In this document: positions 43,360-52,732 of the stretch, one piece after another
How the letters are laid out: each line of letters opens with the position of its first letter
Position numbering within the stretch: position 1 is the first letter of the stretch
Assembly: GCF_006517395.1 (NCBI RefSeq)
Contig: NZ_VDCY01000004.1
Location: 124,001-188,000 of the forward strand
DNA: 64,000 nucleotides
Direction: 5' to 3'
DNA from: Terrilactibacillus laevilacticus
GTDB lineage: Bacteria > Bacillota > Bacilli > Bacillales > Sporolactobacillaceae
Notes under the pieces: model-generated
The model's input: the letters and a program-made list of their open reading frames with translations, nothing else
Told to the model about the DNA's origin: nothing
Databases searched by the model: none
Translations under genes and position numbers: made by a program

Positions 43360-44784
43360 ATGATGAGAAAATTAATCACGAATGGAACTATTGTGACAGC
43401 CACAGACAAATTTGAAGCGGACATTTTAATTGAAGATGAAAAAATCGTTCAAATCGGATACGACCTTAATAGTGATGGGGCGGAAGTCATTGATGCAACA
43501 GGAATGTATGTCTTTCCAGGAGGCGTAGATCCACATACACACCTCGATATGCCTTTCAATAACACGGTGACGGATGATGATTTTGAAACTGGAACAATTG
43601 CAGCGGCCTATGGCGGCACAACGTCTATTGTTGATTTTTGTCTATCAACTCCAGATAAAACATTAAAAGAAGCCGTCCAAACGTGGCATGAGAAAGCCGA
43701 TGATAAAGCGGTTATTGATTATGGTTTTCACTTAATGATCAATGATGCGAATGATGCCGTATTAGAAGAACTTCCGCAAATTATCGACTCTGAAGGTATT
43801 ACATCATTGAAGATCTTCCTTGCATATAAAAAAGAATTTCAAGCCGATGATAAAACACTTTTTAAAACCTTTGTTACAGCAAAAGAAAGTGGAGCCCTCG
43901 TCATGGTCCACTGTGAGAATGGAGATGTTATCGATTATCTAGTTACCAAGGCTCTTGCTGAAGGTCATACAGAGCCGATCTATCATGCGTTAACTCGTCC
44001 GCCACAAGCCGAAGGAGAAGCAACGGGACGCGCCATTGAACTTTGTGCTATGGCTGATGCTCAATTATATGTTGTTCACGTCACGTGTGCCGAAGCAGCA
44101 AACAAAATTGCTGAAGCCCGGGCTAAAGGTTATAAAGTTTGGGGTGAAACATGTCCGCAATATTTGCTCCTTGATCAAACCGACCTCGAAAAACCTGATT
44201 TTGAAGGGGCAAAATATGTTTGGTCCCCGCCCCTACGTGAAAAATGGAACCAAGATGTCCTTTGGAATGCCCTTAAAGCTGGCCAATTGCAAACACTCGG
44301 TTCCGATCAATGTTCCTTTAATTTTAATGGAAAAAAACAACTTGGCCGAAACGACTTTTCAAAAATCCCGAATGGTGGACCATTTATAGAAGATCGCTTT
44401 AGTGTGCTTTATTCTGAAGGCGTTAAAAAAGGGCGGATTACATTAAATCAATTTGTGGATATTGTTTCAACACAAGCAGCTAAATTGTTTGGATTGTTCC
44501 CACAAAAAGGAACGATTGCTGTTGGAAGTGATGCAGATATTGTTCTTTTTGATCCTAATAAAGAAAGAGTCATTTCAGCCGAAACCCACCATATGAATGT
44601 GGATTATAGTGCTCTAGAAGGTATGAAGGTTGTCGGTGAGCCTATTTCTGTTCTTGTTCGCGGAGAATACGTGATTAAAGACAAACAATTTGTTGGTAAA
44701 CAAGGGAGCGGAAAATATCTAAAACGAAAAAAATTTAATCAAGGAGAAGTCGAAATCGATACCGTTCCAACAACACTATCCTAA
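43360..44784 (+). CDS. Dihydropyrimidinase (D-hydantoinase), amidohydrolase family
   Basis: The 474-residue protein hydrolyses dihydrouracil/dihydrothymine to N-carbamoyl-beta-amino acids, the second step of reductive pyrimidine breakdown. Its binuclear metal site is visible: PHTHLDMPF (two His), the carboxylated Lys in SLKIFLAYKKEF, VHCENGDV, VVHVTCAEAA (His), and GSDQCSF (Asp). The length and motifs match dihydropyrimidinase/hydantoinase rather than dihydroorotase. Start follows GGAGGG; ATG at 43363 is an equally possible start. Next in the operon is a small unknown gene. Confidence 0.94.
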   Translation: MMRKLITNGTIVTATDKFEADILIEDEKIVQIGYDLNSDGAEVIDATGMYVFPGGVDPHTHLDMPFNNTVTDDDFETGTIAAAYGGTTSIVDFCLSTPDKTLKEAVQTWHEKADDKAVIDYGFHLMINDANDAVLEELPQIIDSEGITSLKIFLAYKKEFQADDKTLFKTFVTAKESGALVMVHCENGDVIDYLVTKALAEGHTEPIYHALTRPPQAEGEATGRAIELCAMADAQLYVVHVTCAEAANKIAEARAKGYKVWGETCPQYLLLDQTDLEKPDFEGAKYVWSPPLREKWNQDVLWNALKAGQLQTLGSDQCSFNFNGKKQLGRNDFSKIPNGGPFIEDRFSVLYSEGVKKGRITLNQFVDIVSTQAAKLFGLFPQKGTIAVGSDADIVLFDPNKERVISAETHHMNVDYSALEGMKVVGEPISVLVRGEYVIKDKQFVGKQGSGKYLKRKKFNQGEVEIDTVPTTLS

Positions 44785-44803
44785 GATGTTGAGGTGATGT
44801 CAG

Positions 44804-45034
44804 TTGCATGAACATCAGTTGTTTATGAAAGAGAAAGAAAGCATTGATGATTTGGTGGATCAAGGCTACAAAATCATAGGAATTAAAGAAGATCTAAGTG
44901 GTGCACATGTTCATTTCGATTATATAGATCATGATAACCGTAGTGTGAAAACGAAAGTTTTACATGTTCTGTCTGCTGATGCCCGAAAATATTTCACAAC
45001 TTTGCTTTTTGCAAAAGAAAAAAGATTTAATTAA
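44804..45034 (+). CDS. Small protein of unknown function, last gene of the pyrimidine operon
   Basis: The 76-residue protein (LHEHQLFMKEKESIDDLVDQ, GYKIIGIKEDLSGAHVHFDY, SVKTKVLHVLSADARKYFTT) is soluble, rich in His and charged residues, with an alpha/beta pattern. No family is recognised. The TTG start at 44804 is preceded by GAGGTGAT 18 bp after the dihydropyrimidinase stop, and the terminator is directly behind, so it is part of this operon. A binding, sensing or accessory role in pyrimidine degradation is possible but not shown. Confidence 0.65.
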   Translation: MHEHQLFMKEKESIDDLVDQGYKIIGIKEDLSGAHVHFDYIDHDNRSVKTKVLHVLSADARKYFTTLLFAKEKRFN

Positions 45035-45040
45035 CTGAGG

Positions 45041-45076
45041 TTCATCCAGTGTAGACAAGCACTGGATGAATTTTTA
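45041..45076 (+). terminator. Terminator of the pyrimidine-degradation operon
   Basis: The perfect 11-bp stem TTCATCCAGTG / CACTGGATGAA with an 8-nt loop is followed by TTTTTATG. Confidence 0.85.
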
Positions 45077-45232
45077 TGTTCTTCTATTGTCTTAAACAGC
45101 TAGTCACAATCTCATATAAAAAGAGTCTAATGTTATGAAAGGAAATTTGACAATATTATCTAAAAAATAATTTATTTTTACAATTTTACTTATTGTTAAA
45201 TATTAGATGTTCAGATATAATATGAAAGGATG

Positions 45233-45438
45233 AAACTTCCATCAGTGGGGGGTTCGGCACAGGATGTGCTAGTGCAGGCGTTGCGACAGGACGTCTGGTT
45301 TTTAGCCTGCGTCATCCCCCACTGATGGAAAGCCTGAACCAATCGGACCTTTACGGGCAGTTGATCCGCCGCTTGTCTTCTTTGACTACTCAGATTCTTG
45401 AGATGGGGGTCTTTTCTAGCCGTTAAGGTGGGATAAAA
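45233..45438 (+). repeat. Structured intergenic repeat, CAGTGGGG family, copy 2 (expanded loop)
   Basis: GAAACTTCCATCAGTGGGGG pairs with CCCCCACTGATGGAA, as in the copy at 5985, but the loop here is expanded by about 60 bp (GGCACAGGATGTGCTAG, GGCGTTGCGACAGGACGT). The 3' blocks CAATCGGACC, TTTACGGGCAG, CTTGAGATGGGGGT and CTAGCCGTTAAGGTGGGATA keep the order of copy 1. Around it (45077-45232 and 45439-45709) no gene is seen; a T-run follows a weak hairpin near 45640. Confidence 0.75.
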
Positions 45439-45709
45439 ATTGAATCAAAGTTCTGAGATAGGGGTTTTTGTCATGGTCATGTCAGTCGATTTAATGGTGT
45501 TAAGAGGATAAAGAAGTCAATTCGCGTATTCATTCGTGAATTTATTTTTTGATGCCTTCATCATGATCGGACGTCATGAATCCATGCTATTCGTCTAAAG
45601 ACTGAAAGAGAAGTCTGTACAATGGCATGTTTATGTTGTTGTATGGGCTTTTTTATGTTTTAAAAGCCCTCTCATGATGATGAAAAGAATTTATTAGGGG
45701 GTATTTTTT

Positions 45710-46984
45710 ATGAGATGGAAGGATTGGGATATAAATTTAAAAGTAAGGCTAATTGGTGAAGGGATTTTTAATATCTTATTTTGGATGTACTTTCCTTTTA
45801 TGGCCATTTACTTTTCTGAGCATTTTGGTCAAGAGACAGCGGGTTTCCTACTTATTGCCTCACAAATTTTAAGTGTCGTTGTTGGTTTGTTTGGTGGTTA
45901 TTGTGCGGATCACTTTGGGAGAAAGAAAATGATGGTTTTATCCAGCATTGGTGAAGCACTTTGCTTTGTTTTCTTTGCATATTCTAATTCACCATGGCTC
46001 ACTTCACCTATCTTGACTTTCGTTAGCTTTTCTTTCCTTGGTCTATTTGGACAGTTGTATTGGCCAGCGAGTCATGCCATGATTGCGGATGTTGTGCCTG
46101 AGAAACACCGGACGTCTGTTTTTGCGGTGTTTTATACTACTGTTAATATAGCTGTTGTCATTGGTCCTATATTAGGGGGGATCTTCTTCTTTGATTATCG
46201 TTTTCCTTTTTTATGCGCGTGTTTGATTGTTAGTATTATACTTATCTTTGTACTTAATAAATATATTCATGACACAACACCGAAAAAGACTTTAATTGCA
46301 AAGGGCAAATCAGAAGACCGAAGTTTAAAGTCCGTTTTGAAACATCATTTGAAAGACTACACCATCATTTTTAAAGATAAGGTTTTTCTTTTGTTTATAT
46401 TGGCAGGAATTCTTGTAGCGCAAACCTTTATGCAACTCGACTTATTAGTTGCAATCCATACCACGAGGTTTGTACCAAAACAAACACTTCTATCCATTGG
46501 AGATTGGTTGGTTTCTATTGATGGAAAGGGTGCTTTTAGTTTATTAGTATCGATTAACGGATTGTGTGTGGCGCTATTAACCATGCTTGTAACGAAATGG
46601 ATGATGAAATACCAAGAGCGCTTTGTTTTTATGGCCTCTTCTTTCTGTTATGGTGTAGCAATTATTCTATTTGGATATACAGTGAATGTTTGGTTATTAT
46701 TTCTCGCAGTGATGATCTTCTCATGGGCAGAACTGATGACTGTAGGTGTTCAAGACAGCTTCATCTCTCGACTAGCTCCAGAACACATGAGGGGACAATA
46801 TTTTGCAGCTGCAAGTTTACGATTCTCTATTGGTCGAACAATTGCTCCGATCGCCATTCCCATGACCGTTTGGTTCGGATATACCTATACATTTATTATT
46901 CTAGGAATACTGGCTTTTCTTAGTGCCGGAATCTATGCTTTTATGTTTTCACTTTACAATAAAGTCCAACGAGTAAGTCAATAA
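45710..46984 (+). CDS. MFS transporter (multidrug-efflux type)
   Basis: The 424-residue protein has 12 hydrophobic segments and the MFS motif A in FGGYCADHFGRKKMMVLSSI (loop 2-3), with a shortened version after segment 8. The C-terminal half starts KDYTIIFKDKVFLLFILAGI. No binding protein or enzyme adjoins it; the drug/H+ antiporter class is likely, with unknown substrate. Start follows AGGGGG. The sequence between its stop and 47154 includes an open fragment (47019-47152) that may be a gene remnant. Confidence 0.88.
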   Translation: MRWKDWDINLKVRLIGEGIFNILFWMYFPFMAIYFSEHFGQETAGFLLIASQILSVVVGLFGGYCADHFGRKKMMVLSSIGEALCFVFFAYSNSPWLTSPILTFVSFSFLGLFGQLYWPASHAMIADVVPEKHRTSVFAVFYTTVNIAVVIGPILGGIFFFDYRFPFLCACLIVSIILIFVLNKYIHDTTPKKTLIAKGKSEDRSLKSVLKHHLKDYTIIFKDKVFLLFILAGILVAQTFMQLDLLVAIHTTRFVPKQTLLSIGDWLVSIDGKGAFSLLVSINGLCVALLTMLVTKWMMKYQERFVFMASSFCYGVAIILFGYTVNVWLLFLAVMIFSWAELMTVGVQDSFISRLAPEHMRGQYFAAASLRFSIGRTIAPIAIPMTVWFGYTYTFIILGILAFLSAGIYAFMFSLYNKVQRVSQ

Positions 46985-47154
46985 AATCATCTAGCGTACG
47001 ATCTTTTTAGAAGTTTATTTACCGGCTAATAAAGCCTCTCTAATTGAAGATTTACTTTAAAAACGGATTTCAAACCACGAACTATATCAACCCTTTGATT
47101 TCTCATCTCGTCTTTATAAAATTGCAGCTATAGGACCTAGAGGTGTTCTATTTT

Positions 47155-47186
47155 AAAAGCAGTCTTTTCAAAAAAAAGGCTGCTTT
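47155..47186. terminator. Terminator between MFS and GDSL genes
   Basis: The stem AAAGCAGTCTTTT / AAAAGGCTGCTTT is followed on the minus strand by TAAAATAG and a T-run, ending the GDSL transcript just after its stop. Confidence 0.65.
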
Positions 47187-47189
47187 ACT

Positions 47190-47846
47190 TTACAAAAGGG
47201 GACTAAACCCAAGTTGTACGACTGTCTGCGCCATAACTTCATAACCGCGTGGGTTAGGATGAATATGATCTATAAATAAAAGTTCCCGTTCATGACCTAA
47301 GAATGCATGATAGATATCGGCAATTTGTATATAAGGTGGATGAGAAAGTGTTAATAACTGTTGATTGAATAGAGTGATCCAGTCATTAATTTCTGGAATT
47401 TGTGGAAAGGGATTATATAAATTTAAGATTCGAATCATTATAGGATGATATTGATTTTGTGTCATTTGATGAATAATGATGATCATGCGTTTAATATTTG
47501 CCATGCTTGTGTTTAAGGCATGGTATAAGAAACCAGTATTCCTCGTTCTTAAGAATTGTTTACCTGCTTGAATGAAATCATTACCTCCAGCTGTCAATGT
47601 AATAAGTTCGGCATGTTTTAGAGCATTCAGCAAAGGAGGAAAGTCGAACGTTAGATAGATTTGAGAGGAAGTGGCCCCTTTTTTGGCAAAAGTAACTACA
47701 GCTAGAGGCCTATTTAATGCTTGTTCAGTTAATTTTTTATAGCGTTCCACAAAACCTGGAGTAAAAATAGTAGAACCAACACCGACGGTTAAAGAATCAC
47801 CGATGGCAACATAATTTAGCGGAGAAGAAGGCTGCTGCATGACCAT
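47190..47846 (-). CDS. GDSL/SGNH-type esterase or lipase
   Basis: The 218-residue protein has the four SGNH blocks in order: IGDSLTVGVGS (Ser18), a Gly-containing strand, LTAGGNDFIQAG (Gly, Asn) and FIDHIHPNPRGYEVM (Asp, His). It hydrolyses ester bonds of unknown acyl compounds; the fold is also used by cell-wall deacetylases. There is no signal peptide, so it acts in the cytosol unless exported otherwise. Start follows GGAGGTG. Confidence 0.9.
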   Translation of the reverse strand: MVMQQPSSPLNYVAIGDSLTVGVGSTIFTPGFVERYKKLTEQALNRPLAVVTFAKKGATSSQIYLTFDFPPLLNALKHAELITLTAGGNDFIQAGKQFLRTRNTGFLYHALNTSMANIKRMIIIIHQMTQNQYHPIMIRILNLYNPFPQIPEINDWITLFNQQLLTLSHPPYIQIADIYHAFLGHERELLFIDHIHPNPRGYEVMAQTVVQLGFSPLL

Positions 47847-47914
47847 TGGGTTTCACCTCCAAATACTCTTTTCTACTAATATATGGGGGTGAAGTAGGAA
47901 TGGTGCCAGGGCCA

Positions 47915-48370
47915 CTATTCGTACTCCCAAAGAATGCGCCATTCATTCTTCTGTTTTGCGACATAGACGTCTTGTTCTAGTGAAAAAACACCAAAAACGC
48001 TATGAAAAGTTAAGCTAATGGATATTTGAAACACATCCTTTATAGGGCTTTCTTCTTTGTTGTATGACCATTCCTTTAAATGTACGACATCTCCAATTGT
48101 AAAATCGAAGCTCTTTGTGCCAAAATCTTGCATGAAAACATGAGCTCGTTTTTGAATATATTGATCTTTAGTAAAATGTTGGTGCATAGAACTATGAAAA
48201 AGATCATATGACGTCCCAAAATTTCCTTTTTGCTCTTCACGATAAAATTCTTTTACCGTGTTAATTGCTTCATGCTTTGCTGTGGTTTTAATAAGATAAA
48301 AAATAAGAATACTAAGGGTTATGAGGAATATGACCAAAAACAAAAAAGAAATACGACGAGATTTGTTCAT
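47915..48370 (-). CDS. Membrane-anchored extracellular protein of unknown function
   Basis: The 151-residue protein has a basic N-terminus (MNKSRR), one membrane anchor (ISFLFLVIFLITLSILIFYL, about 7-26) and an extracellular domain (about 30-150) of mixed alpha/beta type, with EWSYNKEESPIKDVFQISIS and a C-terminal strand DVYVAKQKNEWRILWEYE. This looks like an NTF2/DUF4878-like fold, common in Bacillus surface proteins. Start follows GGGGGACGG. It lies 68 bp before the GDSL gene on the same strand, so both may form one operon. Confidence 0.65.
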   Translation of the reverse strand: MNKSRRISFLFLVIFLITLSILIFYLIKTTAKHEAINTVKEFYREEQKGNFGTSYDLFHSSMHQHFTKDQYIQKRAHVFMQDFGTKSFDFTIGDVVHLKEWSYNKEESPIKDVFQISISLTFHSVFGVFSLEQDVYVAKQKNEWRILWEYE

Positions 48371-48500
48371 GGCGGTCCGTCCCCCTTTACACTTACATCC
48401 TATGCGGAGGTTATCATTTTTATTTATTTGAAAATGGTTTGTGTATACGTTTTTTGAAAAGAGAAATAATAGGAGTGATACTTAGAAAGGAGGATACCCT

Positions 48501-48689
48501 ATGATCAGTGTTGAACGAGCTAAGAAGATAATCGCTTCGCCCGAAATGATTACGGTAACATATAATGGAGAAGAGGTCTTTCTTGAAAAAATTCACGAGA
48601 AGAAAGACACGGTCATTGTTAATTATATTGACCATCCAGAAAACAAAGCAGAAGTTTTGGTAAGAGACTTAACAGAAATAACCCACTAA
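48501..48689 (+). CDS. sspH: H-type small acid-soluble spore protein
   Basis: The 62-residue protein matches the SspH family: ISVERAKKIIASPEMITVTY, NGEEVFLEKIHEKKDTVIV, and an acidic tail ENKAEVLVRDLTEI. SASPs of this type are made in the forespore under sigma-G, bind to or coat spore contents, and are degraded at germination. It has a strong AGAAAGGAGGA site and its own terminator. Together with the YjcZ peptide at 5426 it shows that the organism makes endospores. Confidence 0.93.
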   Translation: MISVERAKKIIASPEMITVTYNGEEVFLEKIHEKKDTVIVNYIDHPENKAEVLVRDLTEITH

Positions 48690-48695
48690 AAAAAA

Positions 48696-48735
48696 GCCAT
48701 AACAGTCGGTAATAGATTGTTATGGCCCTTTTTTA
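48696..48735 (+). terminator. Terminator of sspH
   Basis: The perfect 9-bp stem GCCATAACA / TGTTATGGC is followed by CCTTTTTTATG. Confidence 0.85.
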
Positions 48736-48813
48736 TGAAACCGGTTATGAATGAATAATAAATTTAACTAAGCTGAAAGATACCTAGAATTTCCGATAGA
48801 CTTATTTTACGTC

Positions 48814-48841
48814 ATAAAAAAACCTCACAAATGTGAGGTTA
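48814..48841 (-). terminator. Terminator of the CAP-domain gene
   Basis: The 9-bp stem AACCTCACA / TGTGAGGTT with a 2-nt loop is followed on the minus strand by TTTTTTT. Confidence 0.85.
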
Positions 48842-48853
48842 AAAATAGGATTC

Positions 48854-49690
48854 TTATTTACCAATAAACTCTTGTGTCCAATAGGTTCTTTTAGCACCGC
48901 CATCAACATATCCTACACCAATATGCGTAAAATGACTATTCATGATATTTTTACGGTGACCTTCACTATTCATCCAAGCGTTAACGACATCTTGTGGTGT
49001 TTTTTGTCCTGCTGCGATATTTTCTCCTGCTGTAGAGTAAGAAATACCATAAGATTTCATCATGTCAAAAGGTGATCCGTATGTTGGTGATTGGTGATCA
49101 AAGTAGTTTTTATCTTTCATGTCTTTTGATTTGTCACGAGCCATTTTAGATAATTTTGTATCGATTTGAAGTGGTTTTAAACCTTGCTTCGCACGTTGTT
49201 GGTTTGTTAGTTCAACGACTTTATTTTCAAATGCATTAAGGGCTGAATTGCTTTGATTTGCTGCTGGTTTATTTTCACTATTTGAAGCTGGTTGTTTAGA
49301 TGGTGCTGGTGCCTGAGTAGAAGGCTTGCTTACATTATCTTGTTTTGCTGGCTTCTCTGTATTTGTTGGTTGTGCTGGTTTTTTTGTATTTGAATCAGCA
49401 GGTTTATGAGTAGAATTTGAGTTAGACTCTTGTTTATGGTTTGTTGTTGTTTCTTTAGGATGATTTACTGGTTTTTTAGATTGCTGTTCTTTGATAAGTT
49501 TTTCAAGCTCAGGTAAGTTGTACTTTTTGATCAATTCATGGATATTGACCTTTTCAAATTTCACAACTTTTTCAGAAGCTGTACAAACTTTATAATTCAC
49601 CGGCTTAGTTTCTGCGTTGGCATGTGTTGCTGCTACTCCTGGTAAAATAAGTCCTGCTGTTAATGCGATACTTAGTAGTTTTTTATTCAT
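48854..49690 (-). CDS. Secreted CAP/SCP-domain protein (YkwD-like)
   Basis: The 278-residue protein has a Sec signal peptide (MNKKLLSIALTAGLILPGVA, cleavage near AHA/N), a short region VNYKVCTASEKVVKF, a low-complexity Lys/Pro/Asn/Ser linker (about 80-150), and a C-terminal CAP domain with EKVVELTNQQRAKQGLKPLQ-like helices, FDHQSPTYGSPFDMM (His), AGENIAAG (Glu) and SEGHRKNIMNSHFTHIGVGY. Such proteins are secreted or spore-coat associated; the function is unclear. Start at 49690 follows GGAGGGAG; the frame beginning at 49717 contains this site. Confidence 0.92.
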   Translation of the reverse strand: MNKKLLSIALTAGLILPGVAATHANAETKPVNYKVCTASEKVVKFEKVNIHELIKKYNLPELEKLIKEQQSKKPVNHPKETTTNHKQESNSNSTHKPADSNTKKPAQPTNTEKPAKQDNVSKPSTQAPAPSKQPASNSENKPAANQSNSALNAFENKVVELTNQQRAKQGLKPLQIDTKLSKMARDKSKDMKDKNYFDHQSPTYGSPFDMMKSYGISYSTAGENIAAGQKTPQDVVNAWMNSEGHRKNIMNSHFTHIGVGYVDGGAKRTYWTQEFIGK

Positions 49691-50050
49691 GTTGTATTTC
49701 TCCCTCCTTGTGCTCATAAGTTTCGGAGTTTTTGAGGGTTAATAGGGGTAAAAATAAAGTTACCTGATTTTACTAGAAAAAATGGATTAATTATCCAAAA
49801 AATACATATAGATTAGATTGAAAGGTTATCTATTTAATAGAAATGTTGATGTAAGAGATTGTAGATCAGCCTAATTTTTCTCCCATTCGTATAAAATGAA
49901 ACTTCAATCAGTATTTTATTGTCCGTCAAGTGGGTAAACAAGTATTATGCGACTTTCAGTCATGCATAAAGGTGGAGTGGCAAATGGTACGAAGCATAAA
50001 TGAGTTATCCATAGAAATAAGCGACTTAATTAATAAGTCGCCTAATCAGA
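49691..50050. other. Intergenic region, CAP-domain gene to S9 peptidase
   Basis: The 5' region of the CAP gene (from 49691) and the 3' end of the peptidase region contain no reading frame. GAAACTTCAATCAGT at about 49899 resembles the start of the CAGTGGGG repeat without its stem. No terminator is clear. Confidence 0.5.
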
Positions 50051-52009
50051 TTATGAATAACGATTAAACCAATTAATGATTTCATGCAATCGGCTGATTC
50101 GATTTTTTGGTTTTCCGCTTCTTGATAATTCATGGTTTTCACCTTTTATTCGAACAAATCGAGTCTCTACACCGAGACGTTTCAATGCAACATACCATTG
50201 CTCTGCTTGTTCGATTGGACAACGGTAATCTTCTTCACTGTGAATAATGCAGGCAGGAGTGGTAACCTGTTTGGCATAGCGAATGGGTGAAAATGACATA
50301 ATTTGTTCTTCATCTTCCCATAAATCAACGTTACCTAGTTCACGGGAACCAAAATAGTAACCTATATCACTTGTACCAAAAAAACTATAGAGATTGCTAA
50401 TGCAACGTTGGGTTACAGCAGCCGTGAAACGAGACGTTTGTCCAATAATGGTATTTGTCATAAATCCACCATAACTTCCACCGGTTACAAACAGCTTCTC
50501 TCTATCACACCAAGAAAAATGTTCTAGTGCATAATCTAACCCATTTAAAATATCTAGTCGATCTTTCTTACCCCAATCGCCATAACAAGCAGCTGTAAAT
50601 TCTGAACCACGACCTTGGCTGCCTCGTGGATTTGTATAGACAACAGCGTAACCTTCTGCCGCAAGACATTGAAATTCATGGGAAAACGTATTTCCATACG
50701 CAGAAGCAGGACCACCATGAATTTCTAGAACAACAGGCACTTTTTTGCTTTTTTCAAGTAATGGCGGAAAAATAATCCAACCGTCTATTTCCCAATCATC
50801 TTCACTCTTATAATGAAAGGCTTTAGGCTCTGAGATCATTAATTGATCAAAAAGTGTTTTATTATGGCAGGATAATTGTGATTTATGACGGTCTTTTAAG
50901 AAGTACAGGTCACCTATTGTTGTATGTGTTTCTGCAATAAAGGTAAAAGCCGATCCAACTCTATCAAACGATGTGATGACTTCGTCCGGTGATTCATAAT
51001 TTGAGCTTATCCTTCCATAAAGATCGACGGTTCTTAAAGAGGTACCTCCATGAACGGTGACAAGATATGTTAGAGAATCACTATTAGCATTCCAAACAAA
51101 ATCTGGATTTCCTTTATCAAATCGAGCATCTGTACTAATATACTGACCAATGGAGTATTTCTCTTCGTGAGTGATACATGAGCAGGTCCTATTAGTTAGG
51201 GAGTATAGCCATATTCCATTATTTTGTGGACTCACTTCACCATCATCATGTCCACAAAAAGCAACATATTGTCCATTAGGCGAGGGTTGTACATTATAGA
51301 TTGAGCCCTTTCCATCATATAACTTATTTTCTTGATCGGTTAGAAGATCATATTCATAGAGTGAATATAAATAATCGTGTTTTTCGGGATTTGATTTCCC
51401 TTTACAGTAAAAAATGGCGTTATCATCTGTTGAAAAAATGGCAGAATGGAGTCGCTCGCACGCCATTGTTAAGGCTTTTGCCTTTTCATTTGGCTTAGTC
51501 AAATTAAGAAGAAATAACTGCGGACTTTTAAGTATTATTCCTGTTCCATTAGCTAAGTAGCGAAGTTGTGTTACGATCGTGACATCATCATTATCTGTCT
51601 CTTTTTCGAGCGGAATAGATAGTTGACAAACTAATTTATGCCCATCATTAGATAAGGCAAAATGTTGAACTGAATGTTCAAATGTTGTCACTTTCTCTGC
51701 TTCTCCTCCTGAAGAGGCAATCCGCCACACTTGCTGATTTTTAACTCGATCGGAGAGAAAATAGATCCATTTGCCGTCTTTTGACCAGAATGGTGAGTGA
51801 TCTCGAACGTTCTTATCAGCGTATGGGCGGGTAAGGGCGATAGAACGTTGTTGTTTATGAGACAAATAGAGGGAAGAAGCGTATCCGTTCTTCTCTTTTG
51901 AAGTGGTTGTGACAACATATACGATATGACTTCCATTAGGAGAAAAACGAGGTGAACCAGAATAATTAAAAGAATATAGATCATTTGTCGTTATGGTACG
52001 TTTCGTCAT
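50051..52009 (-). CDS. S9-family serine peptidase (acylaminoacyl-peptidase/YuxL-like)
   Basis: The 652-residue protein has an N-terminal beta-propeller (about 1-380; repeats such as PRFSPNGSHIVYVV and PFWSKDGKWIYFLSD) and a C-terminal alpha/beta-hydrolase domain with the nucleophile in GGSYGGFM, the Asp near SEEDYRCPIEQAEQW, and the His in GENHELSRSGK. S9 enzymes cleave short peptides, some from acylated N-termini. The ATG at 52009 follows GAGGAG; the TTG at 52015 is too close to it. No signal peptide is seen, so it is probably cytosolic. Confidence 0.93.
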   Translation of the reverse strand: MTKRTITTNDLYSFNYSGSPRFSPNGSHIVYVVTTTSKEKNGYASSLYLSHKQQRSIALTRPYADKNVRDHSPFWSKDGKWIYFLSDRVKNQQVWRIASSGGEAEKVTTFEHSVQHFALSNDGHKLVCQLSIPLEKETDNDDVTIVTQLRYLANGTGIILKSPQLFLLNLTKPNEKAKALTMACERLHSAIFSTDDNAIFYCKGKSNPEKHDYLYSLYEYDLLTDQENKLYDGKGSIYNVQPSPNGQYVAFCGHDDGEVSPQNNGIWLYSLTNRTCSCITHEEKYSIGQYISTDARFDKGNPDFVWNANSDSLTYLVTVHGGTSLRTVDLYGRISSNYESPDEVITSFDRVGSAFTFIAETHTTIGDLYFLKDRHKSQLSCHNKTLFDQLMISEPKAFHYKSEDDWEIDGWIIFPPLLEKSKKVPVVLEIHGGPASAYGNTFSHEFQCLAAEGYAVVYTNPRGSQGRGSEFTAACYGDWGKKDRLDILNGLDYALEHFSWCDREKLFVTGGSYGGFMTNTIIGQTSRFTAAVTQRCISNLYSFFGTSDIGYYFGSRELGNVDLWEDEEQIMSFSPIRYAKQVTTPACIIHSEEDYRCPIEQAEQWYVALKRLGVETRFVRIKGENHELSRSGKPKNRISRLHEIINWFNRYS

Positions 52010-52293
52010 GAACAATCTCCTCTCTATTGATCATATTGCGGATTTTGTAATTTATGGCTATGGTAAATATATACCTGCTTAATCTGGGCTTTTTCTTCTA
52101 TTAATTGAATCATATCACCTGTAAAATGATATTAAAAATATTTAGAATTTGATTTATTTGGTTTTGGCTGTAAATGATTAAGAATGGATTGTATAACAAG
52201 AAAACAGATGATGTGAGGAAATCACGATATGTGTATTCATGTGAATAATCGTATATACTATGGGATGAATGAAAATGGGGAGGAGATACCGTC

Positions 52294-52653
52294 GTGATCA
52301 CTTTTTATGGATATCCAAAATGTGGTACATCAAGAAAAGCAAAGAAATGGTTAGATGATCGGGAAGTTGAGTACCGCAATGTCCATATCGTTGACTCACC
52401 ACCTTCAAAAGAAGAATTGAAAGTTTATGTTGAGCGAAGCGGGTTACCAATTAAAAAGTTTTTCAATACCAGTGGGAAGAAATATCGCGGGTTAGGATTG
52501 AAAGATAAAATTAATGAGGCAACCCAAGACGAATTATTATCCATCCTTGCTTCGGATGGGATGTTAATCAAACGTCCTTTAGTTGCAGATGAAAATCATG
52601 TAACAGTAGGGTTTAAAGAGGAGACATTTAAACATAATTGGGAAAAAGAATAA
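52294..52653 (+). CDS. yusI: ArsC/Spx-family protein (YusI-like)
   Basis: The 119-residue protein belongs to the arsenate-reductase/Spx fold: ITFYGYPKCGTSRKAKKWLD with a single N-terminal CxxS-like motif (CGTS), and the conserved RPLVADENHVTVGFKEETF. It lacks Spx features (no RPI/RNA polymerase-binding Gly-52 motif certain), so it is called YusI by its place next to gcvH, as in B. subtilis. Whether it reduces arsenate is doubtful. Start is GTG after GGGGAGGAG. gcvH follows after 79 bp. Confidence 0.88.
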   Translation: MITFYGYPKCGTSRKAKKWLDDREVEYRNVHIVDSPPSKEELKVYVERSGLPIKKFFNTSGKKYRGLGLKDKINEATQDELLSILASDGMLIKRPLVADENHVTVGFKEETFKHNWEKE

Positions 52654-52732
52654 TCATACAATTCGCCTTGATGAACGCGGATGGTTATTATAAGATAACA
52701 ATATAAATACATATAAACGGAGGAATGCAAGG

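Noticed and set aside
47019-47152. Coding-like fragment NKASLIEDLL / LYKIAAIGPRGVLF
   Set aside because: It has an internal stop, no start and no ribosome binding site; too short to assign. Probably a gene remnant, possibly chance.
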